Shown here: positions 52,186 through 60,489 of the stretch, in pieces
Position numbering within the stretch: position 1 is the first letter of the stretch
How the letters are laid out: every line of letters begins with the position of its first letter
Assembly (NCBI RefSeq): GCF_003217475.1
Contig: NZ_QJSP01000004.1
Span: 341,882 to 405,881, forward strand
DNA length: 64,000 nt
DNA from: Williamsia limnetica
GTDB lineage: Bacteria > Actinomycetota > Actinomycetes > Mycobacteriales > Mycobacteriaceae
Direction of reading: 5' to 3'
Made by a program: the position numbers and the translations under genes
The notes under the pieces: generated by a model
The model's input: only the letters and a program-made list of their open reading frames with translations
Told to the model about the DNA's origin: nothing
Database searches by the model: none

Positions 52186-52293
52186 TCCCCGTCGCGGTCG
52201 TGCGCACAAAGTTACGGCGGATTGATCTCGCCTGACCAGGCACTTCTGGAAAGTATCTTTAGACTGACGACAGTTTGTGGTTGACTTGGCATC

Positions 52294-53001
52294 GTGCCCA
52301 ACCAGCCTCGAGCCCGGTCCATCGACCTGGACAACCCCTTCGCGCCACTGACCGGACTGTGTGAATTGGTGCTCGTCCGGCATGGCGAGCAGCAGCTCAG
52401 CAAAGAGCTCAGCGCAGCAGAAACCGTGGACCCGCCGCTGTCGGAACTCGGTGAGAACCAGGTCCGGGCGGTGGCGCAGCGACTGGCAGAACGCCACATC
52501 GACGCGGTGTACAGCTCGCCGCTCAGTCGTGCGCTGCGTACCGGGACCGCGATCGCAGACGAACACGGGCTGATCCCGGTCGTGCGCGAGGAATTGACGG
52601 AATACGAACCGTGGCAGAAGTTTCCGGCCGATCAGTCGCCATTCGAGGTGCTACCTCACGATGAGATCTCGAAGATCTTCCGAGAGCACATCCGAACGCG
52701 GCGCTACGACGCGTTCCCATATGCGGAGGATCCGGTCGGATTCCGGGAGCGGGTGCTCGGTGAGATCAGCGCGATCGTCGACCAGCATCCGGGCGAGCGA
52801 GTGGTGGTGACCTGCCACAGCGGGGTCATCAACGCCATTCTCGCCGATGCGCTCGGAAGCGGCTTCGACATGCCCGTGCGGGTTCACCACACGTCCGTCA
52901 GCGTCATCCGTGGAGCCGACACCCGGCGGGCAGTGCAGTCGATCAACGACTTCTCACACGTCCTGCCGTTCCAGACACACGTCGGAGCCATGAACCTCTA
53001 G
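52294..53001 (+). CDS. Histidine phosphatase family protein
   Basis: The 235-residue protein has the phosphoglycerate-mutase-like core: LVLVRHGEQQL with nucleophile H30, YSSPLSRALRTG for the second Arg, and VVTCHSGVINAIL with the second His near 173. It removes phosphate from an unknown substrate. The start is GTG 52294 with no ribosome site. It heads the plus-strand part of the island, 52 bases ahead of the SDR gene. Confidence 0.87.
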   Translation: MPNQPRARSIDLDNPFAPLTGLCELVLVRHGEQQLSKELSAAETVDPPLSELGENQVRAVAQRLAERHIDAVYSSPLSRALRTGTAIADEHGLIPVVREELTEYEPWQKFPADQSPFEVLPHDEISKIFREHIRTRRYDAFPYAEDPVGFRERVLGEISAIVDQHPGERVVVTCHSGVINAILADALGSGFDMPVRVHHTSVSVIRGADTRRAVQSINDFSHVLPFQTHVGAMNL

Positions 53002-53053
53002 TCCGCCGTACATCGAACGGGGTACCACCCCGCAGTAGTGAAGGAGTCTTGCC

Positions 53054-53815
53054 ATGGATCTCAATCTCAAAGGAAAACGCGCACTCATCAGCGGTGCGAG
53101 CCGCGGCATCGGCCTGGCGATCGCCCGGACCCTGCTCGCCGAGGGTGCCTCGGTGGGCATCTGTGCCCGCGGGGAAGAGCACCTCGCCGAGGTTGCGAGC
53201 GAGCTGTCGGAGCAAGGGACGGTGTTTCACAAGGCCGTCGACGTGGGCGACGCCGATTCGGTGAAGTCGTTCGTCGACGAAGCGGCCGAGGCCCTCGGCG
53301 GTATCGACATCGTGGTGGTCAACGCCTCGGCAGCCACCGGCAAGGGACATCAGGCCTGGGTCAACAGCTTCAACGTCGACCTGATGAGCCTGGTGAACTT
53401 CATCGAGTCCGCCACGCCGCATCTCGAGGCGAGCGAGTCGGCCTCCGTGGTCACCATCAGCACCACCTCCGCGCTGGAGGCCGGCCCCATCAGCACCGCC
53501 AACAGCTACGGCGCGCTGAAGGCAGCCGTGCTGCAGCACTCATCTGCGCAGGCGCGCGCACTGGGGCCCAAGGGAATCCGCGTCAACGCCATCTCCCCCG
53601 GGCCGATATTCTTCGAAGGTGGCGCCTGGGACACGATCCAGACCGCTCGCCCGGCCCTGTACGAGGCCGCACTCGCCTCCGCCTCGCTCGGCAAGCTCGG
53701 TGGCGCCGAAGACGTCGCCAACGCCGTCGTCTTCCTGTCTTCCCCGGCTGCCGGACACATCACCGGAACCAACCTGGTGGTCGACGGCGGATTCACCAAT
53801 CGCTTCGACTTCTGA
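53054..53815 (+). CDS. Short-chain dehydrogenase/reductase
   Basis: The 253-residue protein has SGASRGIG at 13-20, VNAS at 89-92 in place of NNAG, and Y152/K156 in YGALK. The C-terminus VVDGGFTNRFDF is typical. The NNAG change is conservative, but the first Asn is lost. It probably oxidises a hydroxy group with NAD(P). AAGGAG precedes ATG 53054. It is followed 8 bases later by lipoamide dehydrogenase, so the two are cotranscribed. Confidence 0.85.
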   Translation: MDLNLKGKRALISGASRGIGLAIARTLLAEGASVGICARGEEHLAEVASELSEQGTVFHKAVDVGDADSVKSFVDEAAEALGGIDIVVVNASAATGKGHQAWVNSFNVDLMSLVNFIESATPHLEASESASVVTISTTSALEAGPISTANSYGALKAAVLQHSSAQARALGPKGIRVNAISPGPIFFEGGAWDTIQTARPALYEAALASASLGKLGGAEDVANAVVFLSSPAAGHITGTNLVVDGGFTNRFDF

Positions 53816-53823
53816 GTCCTGAC

Positions 53824-55215
53824 ATGGCAAGCGAGAAGTCGGCGGATCTGTTGATCCTCGGTGGCGGATCAGGCGGGTATGCCTGTGCTCTGAGGGCTGC
53901 CCAGCTGGGTATGTCGGTGATCCTCATCGAGGCCGACAAACTCGGCGGCACCTGCCTACACAACGGGTGCATCCCGACCAAGGCACTCCTGCACGCGGCC
54001 GAGGTCGCCGATTCCGTCCGGGAGGCACCGGGATTCGGGATCAAGGCAACGCTCGACGGCATCGACATGAGTGCGGTGAACAGCTACAAGGACGACGTCA
54101 TCGCGGGTCTGTACCGCGGCCTGCAGGGGCTCGTGGCCTCTCGTGAGGTCGGACTCGTCAGCGGGCACGGTCGAGTGGTGGGCGATCGCACCGTCGAGGT
54201 CGAACTGGCCGACGGCGGCACCGCGCGCTATCACGGTGAAGCACTTGTGCTCGCGACCGGTTCACAGTCGAAGTCGTTGCCAGGTCTGTCGATCGGCGGC
54301 GCAGTCATGACCAGCGACCGCGCGCTGGAGCTCGACAGCGTTCCCGAACGTGTCGTGGTGCTCGGCGGCGGCGTGATCGGGTGCGAGTTCGCCAGCGTCT
54401 GGTCGTCTCTGGGCGCACATGTCACGATCGTCGAAGCGGCGCCGAACCTGCTCCCGACCGAGGATCCATGGACGTCCAAGCAGGTCGAGCGCGCGTTCCG
54501 CAAGCGCGGGCTCGTGCTGCGGACCAAAACCGCCTTCAGCTCGGTGACCGAATCCGGCGGCGGCGTCGACGTCGAACTGGCCGATGGATCGCACATCGAG
54601 GCCGACGTGATGCTCGTGGCGGTGGGCCGGGGCCCGCGCACCGCGGACATGGGATTCGCCGAAGCGGGTATCGACCTCGAGCGCGGGTTCGTGGTGACAG
54701 ACGAATGGCTGCAGACCTCTGCGCCCGGCGTCTTCGCCGTGGGCGACATCGTCGCCGGACCGCAGCTGGCGCACCGCGGCTTCGCCCAGGGCATCCTGGT
54801 GGCCGAGCAGCTCGCGGGACTCGATTGTGTTCCCATCGCGGACAAAGGAATTCCACGGGTGACGTACTCGAACCCCGAGGTTGCGTCGGTCGGTCTCACC
54901 GAAGTCGAGGCGACCGCACAGTACGACGACGTGTCGACGGTGGTCTACGACCTCGGGGGCAACGGAAAGAGCCGGATCCTGCGCACCTCGGGTGGGGTCA
55001 AACTCGTGTCGGCCGGCCCGGACGGTCCGGTTGTCGGAATCCACCTCGTCGGCGCCCGTGTCGGTGAGCTCATCGGCGAAGCCCAGCTCATCTACAACTG
55101 GGAAGCCACCGCAGGCGATGTCGCCCAACACATCCACGCCCATCCGACCCAGGCCGAGGCCTTGGGCGAGGCGCATCTGGCGTTGGCCGGCAAGGCACTG
55201 CACGCGCACAGTTAG
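53824..55215 (+). CDS. lpdA: Dihydrolipoamide dehydrogenase-like flavoprotein
   Basis: The 463-residue protein has the FAD loop LGGGSGG at 12-18, the redox pair C44/C49 in GGTCLHNGCIPTK, a second Rossmann GGGVIGCEFASVW for NAD and the HPTxxE site (H440, E445). It is a canonical E3-type disulfide reductase. No E1, E2 or glycine-cleavage genes are adjacent, so its partner is unclear. It may reoxidise dihydrolipoyl groups made elsewhere or act on another disulfide. It lies 8 bases after the SDR gene in the same operon. Confidence 0.9.
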   Translation: MASEKSADLLILGGGSGGYACALRAAQLGMSVILIEADKLGGTCLHNGCIPTKALLHAAEVADSVREAPGFGIKATLDGIDMSAVNSYKDDVIAGLYRGLQGLVASREVGLVSGHGRVVGDRTVEVELADGGTARYHGEALVLATGSQSKSLPGLSIGGAVMTSDRALELDSVPERVVVLGGGVIGCEFASVWSSLGAHVTIVEAAPNLLPTEDPWTSKQVERAFRKRGLVLRTKTAFSSVTESGGGVDVELADGSHIEADVMLVAVGRGPRTADMGFAEAGIDLERGFVVTDEWLQTSAPGVFAVGDIVAGPQLAHRGFAQGILVAEQLAGLDCVPIADKGIPRVTYSNPEVASVGLTEVEATAQYDDVSTVVYDLGGNGKSRILRTSGGVKLVSAGPDGPVVGIHLVGARVGELIGEAQLIYNWEATAGDVAQHIHAHPTQAEALGEAHLALAGKALHAHS

Positions 55216-55246
55216 CGTTCGGCACCAGGTACTGAGAGAAGAAACA

Positions 55247-56035
55247 ATGGCGGGACCAGCGGGCAGGCTCGACGCAGTCGTCGTCTGTGGCGGACAGTGG
55301 CATGACTTCGATTACGCGCGACTGCAACTGCTCTCGGCGCTGGCCGGGTATGAGCACGTCCGCACGCGGGTCTTCGAGGACTACAACTGTCTCGAAGCCC
55401 TGGCGTCGGCAGATCTGCTGATCACCTACACCTGCAATCGGGTGCCGGACGAGGCGCAGCAGAAGGCATTGGTCGAGTTCGTGTCTCGGGGCGGCCGCTG
55501 GCTGGCCCTGCACGGGACCAACTCGGCGATCGACCGGACTCCGCCCGGTTCGGCAAGCAAATACGTGACGCCGCGGACATTGGGGGAGTTGCCGTCAGTA
55601 CTCGGTAGCCAGTTCCTCGGGCATCCGCCGATCGCGCCGTATCTGGTCGAGCTGACCGACCCCGAGCACCCGTTCGTCTCCGGTGTCGAGCCGTTCGAGG
55701 TGACCGATGAACTCTACGTCAGCGAGCTCCATCCGCCGATCCAGGTTCTCGCGCACACTCGATTCGTCGGTGAGTCAACGGGATTCGAAGAGGGGCACAC
55801 CTCTGTGGACGAGCCGCGGCCGGTCCTGTATATCAAGGATCACGGCGCCGGCAGCGTCTGTTACTTCACGCTGGGGCATTGCCGCGGACGGTTCGACGTC
55901 CAGGATCTGGGGATCGACGATCTCGGCCGGGTCGATCTCGGGAGCTGGGCCGTGCCCGAGTTCCACACCATTCTGGGGCGGTGCCTGTCGTGGGCCGTCA
56001 CCGGTGAGGTGACGGCGCCACTGCAGGTCGGGTGA
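55247..56035 (+). CDS. Second ThuA-like protein
   Basis: The 262-residue protein shows the ThuA-like fold: LDAVVVCGGQWHDFDYARLQLL, DLLITYTCNRVPDEAQQKALVEFVSRGGRWLALHGTN (in two parts), EHPFVSGVEPFEVTDELY and a terminal SWAVTGEVTAP. It is divergent in sequence from the first ThuA-like protein. GAGAGAAG precedes the ATG. It follows lpdA by 31 bases on the same strand. ThuA reactions are not settled, and the substrate here is unknown. Confidence 0.8.
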   Translation: MAGPAGRLDAVVVCGGQWHDFDYARLQLLSALAGYEHVRTRVFEDYNCLEALASADLLITYTCNRVPDEAQQKALVEFVSRGGRWLALHGTNSAIDRTPPGSASKYVTPRTLGELPSVLGSQFLGHPPIAPYLVELTDPEHPFVSGVEPFEVTDELYVSELHPPIQVLAHTRFVGESTGFEEGHTSVDEPRPVLYIKDHGAGSVCYFTLGHCRGRFDVQDLGIDDLGRVDLGSWAVPEFHTILGRCLSWAVTGEVTAPLQVG

Positions 56036-56038
56036 ATC

Positions 56039-56815
56039 TCAGTACATCGCGGTTCCACCGTCGACGCTGAGGATTGACCCGGTGATACCGGCCCCGGCGT
56101 CAGAGGCGAGGAGCATCGCCACCGCCGCGACCTCCTCGATGGTGTTCGGACGCTTGATCGCCGACTCCTCCGCAAACAGTGCGACCATCTCGTCGAACGA
56201 CATGCCCATGGCCTTGGCCGTGTCAGGGCCGTTGTTCTTGATGATGTCGGTGATCACCAGGCCGGGGCAGATGGAGTTGACGGTGATGCCTTCGGTGCCC
56301 ACCTCGCGGGCAATCGATTTGGTCATGCCGTTGATCGCGTGTTTGGCGGCCACGTAGGCGGTGAACACCGGCTTGCCGTGTTTGCCCTCGACGGACGAGA
56401 TGTTGATGATGCGGCCGTACTTGTTGGGCAACATGTGTTGTAGGGCGCGACGGGTGGCCCAGAAGTTCGAGTTGAGGTTCCAGTTCATCACCAGGGTCCA
56501 CTCCTCATCGCTGAGGTTGGCGGTGGGCTGGAGGTCTTTGGCGCCGCCGGCGTTGTTCACCAAGACGTCGATACGGCCGAAGGTCGCAACCGTCTGCTCG
56601 ATGAAGTCCTCCACATCGGCCTGCACCGTGACGTCGCCGGCGAAGAACGCAGCCCGCTCTCCGACACCGAACTCCGCGAGGGCTTTGTCGCCCTTCTCCT
56701 TCGAACGGCCGTTGAGCGAAACCTTCGCACCCTCTGCCAAAGCCGCCTCGGCGATTCCGCGGCCGATTCCCTGGGTGCCGCCGGTGATGGCAACGACCTT
56801 GTCTTGCAGTTTCAT
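56039..56815 (-). CDS. Short-chain dehydrogenase/reductase
   Basis: The 258-residue protein has TGGTQGIG at 11-18, NNAGGAKD near 87-94, a catalytic Ser in ISSVEGKHG, and the Tyr-Lys pair in AYVAAKHA. It resembles hydroxybutyrate- or cyclic-alcohol-type SDRs using NAD(H). AGGAG precedes ATG 56815. It is divergent from the PEP-utilising-type gene, with palindromes in between, and convergent with the second ThuA gene at a 3-base gap. Confidence 0.86.
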   Translation of the reverse strand: MKLQDKVVAITGGTQGIGRGIAEAALAEGAKVSLNGRSKEKGDKALAEFGVGERAAFFAGDVTVQADVEDFIEQTVATFGRIDVLVNNAGGAKDLQPTANLSDEEWTLVMNWNLNSNFWATRRALQHMLPNKYGRIINISSVEGKHGKPVFTAYVAAKHAINGMTKSIAREVGTEGITVNSICPGLVITDIIKNNGPDTAKAMGMSFDEMVALFAEESAIKRPNTIEEVAAVAMLLASDAGAGITGSILSVDGGTAMY

Positions 56816-56852
56816 CGAGTGTCTCCTAAACAGATTCGGGCTGACCACAGAC

Positions 56853-56865
56853 AAGTAACTTGTGA
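56853..56865. promoter_or_regulatory. Palindrome ACAAGT-A-ACTTGT upstream of the SDR gene
   Basis: A 13-base inverted repeat with 6-bp arms lies 38 bases before the SDR ATG. It contains CAAGTAA, also seen on the minus strand at 49690-49698 (CCAAGTAAG) before the Rieske operon. Confidence 0.5.
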
Positions 56866-56898
56866 TCGACTACAGCCTTGCATGTACAGTGTCATAAG

Positions 56899-56913
56899 TC
56901 ACACACTGTGTGA
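56899..56913. promoter_or_regulatory. Inverted repeat TCACAC-ACT-GTGTGA upstream of the PEP-utilising-type gene
   Basis: Two perfect 6-bp arms with a 3-base spacer lie 65 bases before ATG 56979. It is a second candidate operator in the same divergent region. TACAGT at 56885-56890 nearby resembles a -10 but is not placed for a leaderless start. Confidence 0.5.
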
Positions 56914-56978
56914 AGTCCAAATAAAGAAACTACCCGTCGTGAATCACGATCGGTGCTGCAGAGAGACGAGATACAGCA

Positions 56979-58703
56979 ATGGCCGAACAGCGTTGGTTGG
57001 TCGACACCGACCCGAGCAACCGTCTCCCCGTGTACACGCGCCTCAATGCGAGCGATGTGCTCTCGGACCCGATCACGCCTCTCGGAGCGGACCTCGGATG
57101 GATCCAGAACATCCTGCCGGGCTGGAACTTCGGGTATGCGAGCCTGGGCAGTTACTCTCTCGCGGAGAAGCCGGATGTCGCTGCGTCGTCAGGCATCTTC
57201 TACGGCCACCTCTACATCAACATGTCGATGTCGAGGCTTGTCGGTATCCGCGGCGGCCTGCCGGTGGAACTCGTCGACCAGCTCTGGTACGGCGGCGATC
57301 CCAACATCCCGCCCTACGTGGGTCACCCGGACGACCAGAACGCCGAGGCCACCGAGCGACTGGCCGCGCGTAACGCGTGGGCGCTCTCGACCGAGACCTT
57401 CCCCGAGCTGGAAGAGGATCGGACCCTGGCCGACAAGTTGCGCACCGAACGCCCAGACCTCACCTTGTTGACCCCGGCAGCTCTCGTCGCACGGGCACGT
57501 TCGGTCATGCCGCTCGAGCGTGTCGCCTGGCGCGGAGAGGTCGTCGCCACCAACTGCGCCGCGGTCGGCCCCGCCGTGCTCGGGCAGCTGCTCGGTGCCG
57601 AGCACCAGGACCTGATCGTCACCCTGGTCGGCGCAGCGGGCGATGTGGATTCGGCGCTGCCGTCTTACGCCCTCTGGGAGCTGGGCCGCATGGTGCGGGC
57701 CGACGAGAAGCTGATGGCCGCGTTCGACGCCGGCGTCCAGGGTGTCGGCGCCCGGGTCAAGGGGATCGATCCCAAGTTCGACGCCACCTTCGAGCAGTTC
57801 ATCCTCGACTTCGGATATCGCGGACCGAACGAGTGGGACCTCGGGTCCGTCTCGTGGGAGACCCAGCCCGAACTCGTCCTCGGACTGATCGACCGGCTGA
57901 GGTTGCAGGACGACTCGGCGTCGCCGACCGCACGCCTGGGCGACCATGCCTCTGACACCGACGCCGCCCTCGCCAAGGCTGTTGCGATCGTCGGCGATGA
58001 CGCCGAAGGTCAGGCCACTCTCACCGCGGCACTCGCCTCGGCGCGCCGTTTCGCTGCCTGGCGTGAGCGCGCCAAGACCAACTGCATCAAGGTCATCCAC
58101 GAGGCCCGGGTGCCGCTGGTCGAACTCGGTCGCCGGCTGCATGCAGAGGGGCACCTCGAAGCCGCCGACCACGTGTTCATGGCCGTCGACGACGAGCTCG
58201 ACGCGCTGGCGAGCGCGCCGGGGTCGATGAAGGCCACATTGGCCGAGCGGCACAAGGAGTGGGAGGGTCTGTTCGGGCTCGAACTGCCCACCTTCCTCGA
58301 TGCCCGCGAACCTCTGCCGGCCCTGTCCACGTTGGGACGGAAGGGCCAGTCGAGTGTCGAGCCCGTCAACGTCGGCGACGTGCTGCAGGGCTCCGGTGCT
58401 TCGCCCGGCATCACCCGCGGGCGCACCAGGGTGATCACCTCGATGGCGGCGCTCGACGAGTTCGAGGTCGGCGAGATTCTCGTCGCACCGCAGACCGACC
58501 CGTCGTGGACTCCGTTGTTCATGGTGTCCGGTGGCGCGATCACCGATGTCGGCGCGATGGGTTCGCACGCGATGATCGTCAGCCGCGAGCTCGGCATTGC
58601 GTGCGCGGCCGGTGTTCCAGCCGCCACCCGTCGCATCCCGAATGGCGCACTCGTCGAGGTCGACGGGTCCAAGGGCACGGTCACGATTCTGGAACTGCCT
58701 TGA
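56979..58703 (+). CDS. PEP-utilising-enzyme-like protein with mobile His domain, no visible ATP-grasp
   Basis: The 574-residue protein ends in a PEP-utilising swivelling domain: GSASPGITRGRTRVI-like start (GSGASPGITRGRTR), DPSWTPLFMVSGGAITDVGA and GSHAMIVSRELGIAC with the catalytic H530. The first 450 residues resemble the helical linker region of phosphoenolpyruvate synthase or rifampin phosphotransferase-type proteins, but the N-terminal ATP-grasp domain is absent. It may need a separate ATP-binding partner, as phenylphosphate synthase does, or be regulatory. It heads an operon with the MDR and enoyl-CoA hydratase genes. Confidence 0.78.
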   Translation: MAEQRWLVDTDPSNRLPVYTRLNASDVLSDPITPLGADLGWIQNILPGWNFGYASLGSYSLAEKPDVAASSGIFYGHLYINMSMSRLVGIRGGLPVELVDQLWYGGDPNIPPYVGHPDDQNAEATERLAARNAWALSTETFPELEEDRTLADKLRTERPDLTLLTPAALVARARSVMPLERVAWRGEVVATNCAAVGPAVLGQLLGAEHQDLIVTLVGAAGDVDSALPSYALWELGRMVRADEKLMAAFDAGVQGVGARVKGIDPKFDATFEQFILDFGYRGPNEWDLGSVSWETQPELVLGLIDRLRLQDDSASPTARLGDHASDTDAALAKAVAIVGDDAEGQATLTAALASARRFAAWRERAKTNCIKVIHEARVPLVELGRRLHAEGHLEAADHVFMAVDDELDALASAPGSMKATLAERHKEWEGLFGLELPTFLDAREPLPALSTLGRKGQSSVEPVNVGDVLQGSGASPGITRGRTRVITSMAALDEFEVGEILVAPQTDPSWTPLFMVSGGAITDVGAMGSHAMIVSRELGIACAAGVPAATRRIPNGALVEVDGSKGTVTILELP

Positions 58704-58711
58704 GCAGCGGC

Positions 58712-59716
58712 GTGATCACGACCACCAGAGCCGTCTATCTGCGCGAGCGTCCGCCGGGGGGTGAGCCGCGACCCGAGCACTTCGAGGTGCGGGATGCTCC
58801 GGTTCCCGAACGCGCTGAAGGGCAGCTGCTGGTACGCAACCTGTTCATGAGTGTCGACCCATCGATGCGGGGTCGCCTCGCGACGTCGGAGTTGCACTAC
58901 ACCACCAACTTCCAGGTGGACGAACCGCTCGACGGTTCAGCACTGGGAATCGTCGTCGAGGGTAACCGTGAGGTTCCGGTCGGTTCGTACGTGCGACATC
59001 GACTCGGTTGGCGCGACCACGCGGTGGTCGACACAGCTGCCGCCACGGTGATCGACCCACGGGGAATCGAGCTGCACCACTGGCTCGGTGTGCTCGGGCA
59101 GACCGGCTTCACGGCGTACGCCGGTCTTGTGCGTGCGGGTGAGATCCGCAGTGGTGATGATGTTTTCGTCTCTGCCGCGGCGGGTGCCGTCGGTAGCACC
59201 GCCGGTCAGTTCGCCAAGCTGCTCGGCGCTTCGTCGGTCATCGGTAGTGCGGGAGGATCTGAGAAGGCCGCGTTGCTGACCGATCGTCTCGGCTTCGATG
59301 CGGGGCTGGACTACCGTGCCGCCCCGATCGGCGCCGCCCTGCGCGAGGCGGCTCCGGACGGTATCGATCTGTACTTCGACAACGTCGGTGGCGATCACCT
59401 GGTCGCTGCACTGTCCTCGCTGCGACAGCGCGGCCGGGTCGCGTTGTGCGGCATGATCTCCAACGGCGGCCCGGACAGTCCGCCGATCGACCATTTGATG
59501 AACTGCATCCTCAAGCGGATCACCATCAGAGGTTTTATTGTTCGAGATCACGAGGACCTGCGCCCCGAGTTCGAGGATCGGGTGGCGGGGTGGCTCGCCG
59601 CTGGGGACTTGGTCGCGGAGTCGACCATCTACGACGGTCTCGACAACGCGGTGGACGCGTTCCTCTCGATGCTCGGCGGCGGCAACGTCGGCAAGATGCT
59701 GGTGGGGTTGGCGTGA
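58712..59716 (+). CDS. NADP-dependent medium-chain reductase (leukotriene B4 dehydrogenase-like)
   Basis: The 334-residue zinc-free MDR protein has RNLFMSVDPSMRGRL near residue 44, TGFTAYAGL mid-N, the Rossmann loop AAAGAVGS and GIDLYFDNVGGDHL. It resembles curcumin reductase/PTGR-type enzymes that reduce conjugated double bonds with NADPH. GTG 58712 begins 8 bases after the preceding stop; a TTG at 58700 would overlap it by four bases and is an alternative start. Confidence 0.86.
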   Translation: MITTTRAVYLRERPPGGEPRPEHFEVRDAPVPERAEGQLLVRNLFMSVDPSMRGRLATSELHYTTNFQVDEPLDGSALGIVVEGNREVPVGSYVRHRLGWRDHAVVDTAAATVIDPRGIELHHWLGVLGQTGFTAYAGLVRAGEIRSGDDVFVSAAAGAVGSTAGQFAKLLGASSVIGSAGGSEKAALLTDRLGFDAGLDYRAAPIGAALREAAPDGIDLYFDNVGGDHLVAALSSLRQRGRVALCGMISNGGPDSPPIDHLMNCILKRITIRGFIVRDHEDLRPEFEDRVAGWLAAGDLVAESTIYDGLDNAVDAFLSMLGGGNVGKMLVGLA

Positions 59717-60486
59717 CATCGATCGAAACGACCGCGTGGACGCTGGAGGTCGAGCAGCGGGTGGCCGTTGCGACCTTCAGCCATCCGCCGCGTAATCTCA
59801 TGACCTTTACGGACATGACCGAACTCGAGGGGATCGTCCGTAAGGTCGCTGAGGACGAGGCGATCTCGGTGCTGGTCATAGCCAGCGCTACTCCAGACTA
59901 CTTTGTGGCACATGGTGATCTCGACGACCTGTTGCGGCTCGGTCGTGGTGAACCGTACGCCGGTGACGCCGGCTCGTGGCCCCGCACACTGGGCTTGTTC
60001 GAGACCATGCCGCAGATCGTCATCGCCGCCATCAACGGTCAGGCGTGGGGCGGCGGACTCGAACTGTCGCTGGCCTGCACACTCCGGATAGCCGGTCCCG
60101 CGGCGAGTCTCGGACTGTGCGAGGTGGGTCTCGGGTTGATTCCGGGCGGCGGCGGAACCCAGCGGCTGCCCCGGTTGATCGGGGCGGGACGGGCAGCGGA
60201 GATGGTCTTGACCTCACGTCCGGTCGACGCCGAGGAGGCTCTGCGTGTCGGCCTCGTCCAGACGGTGCTGCCCGACTCGCCGTTCATCGACGCCGTCCTG
60301 GAATGGGTTGCACCGCTGGCTGCCAACCCGCCGCAGGCGCTCCGCGCCGCCAAGAAGGCGTTGGCCGGTGCCGAGTACTTGCCGTTGGAGCAGGGCCTTG
60401 CCCTCGAAGGCGAACTTGTCGGACCACTGCTCGCGGACCCGGAGGCCGTTGCCCTGCAGGAACAGGAACTGGCACGGCACCGCTGA
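59713..60486 (+). CDS. Enoyl-CoA hydratase/isomerase
   Basis: The 257-residue crotonase-fold protein has GGLELSL with E117 and CEVGLGLIPGGGGTQRL with E137, matching the two catalytic Glu residues of enoyl-CoA hydratase, and the oxyanion-loop Gly residues (FVAHGDLDDL). It hydrates an enoyl-CoA. Its GTG overlaps the MDR stop by 4 bases (GTGA), so translation is coupled. The operon therefore couples a reductase, a hydratase and a PEP-type protein on what is probably a CoA-linked pathway (inference). Confidence 0.9.
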   Translation: MTSIETTAWTLEVEQRVAVATFSHPPRNLMTFTDMTELEGIVRKVAEDEAISVLVIASATPDYFVAHGDLDDLLRLGRGEPYAGDAGSWPRTLGLFETMPQIVIAAINGQAWGGGLELSLACTLRIAGPAASLGLCEVGLGLIPGGGGTQRLPRLIGAGRAAEMVLTSRPVDAEEALRVGLVQTVLPDSPFIDAVLEWVAPLAANPPQALRAAKKALAGAEYLPLEQGLALEGELVGPLLADPEAVALQEQELARHR

Positions 60487-60489
60487 CCC

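Noticed and set aside
52186..52293. Candidate operator around ACTG-ACGA-CAGT before the histidine phosphatase gene
   Set aside because: The arms are only 4 bp and the AT content is modest; too weak to call.
56853..56865. Possible KstR2 site (AnCAAGnnCTTGnT)
   Set aside because: The spacer between CAAG and CTTG is three bases instead of two, so it does not fit the consensus.
57189..58568. 459-codon frame on the minus strand
   Set aside because: It is antisense to the PEP-utilising-type gene; shadow composition and no motif.
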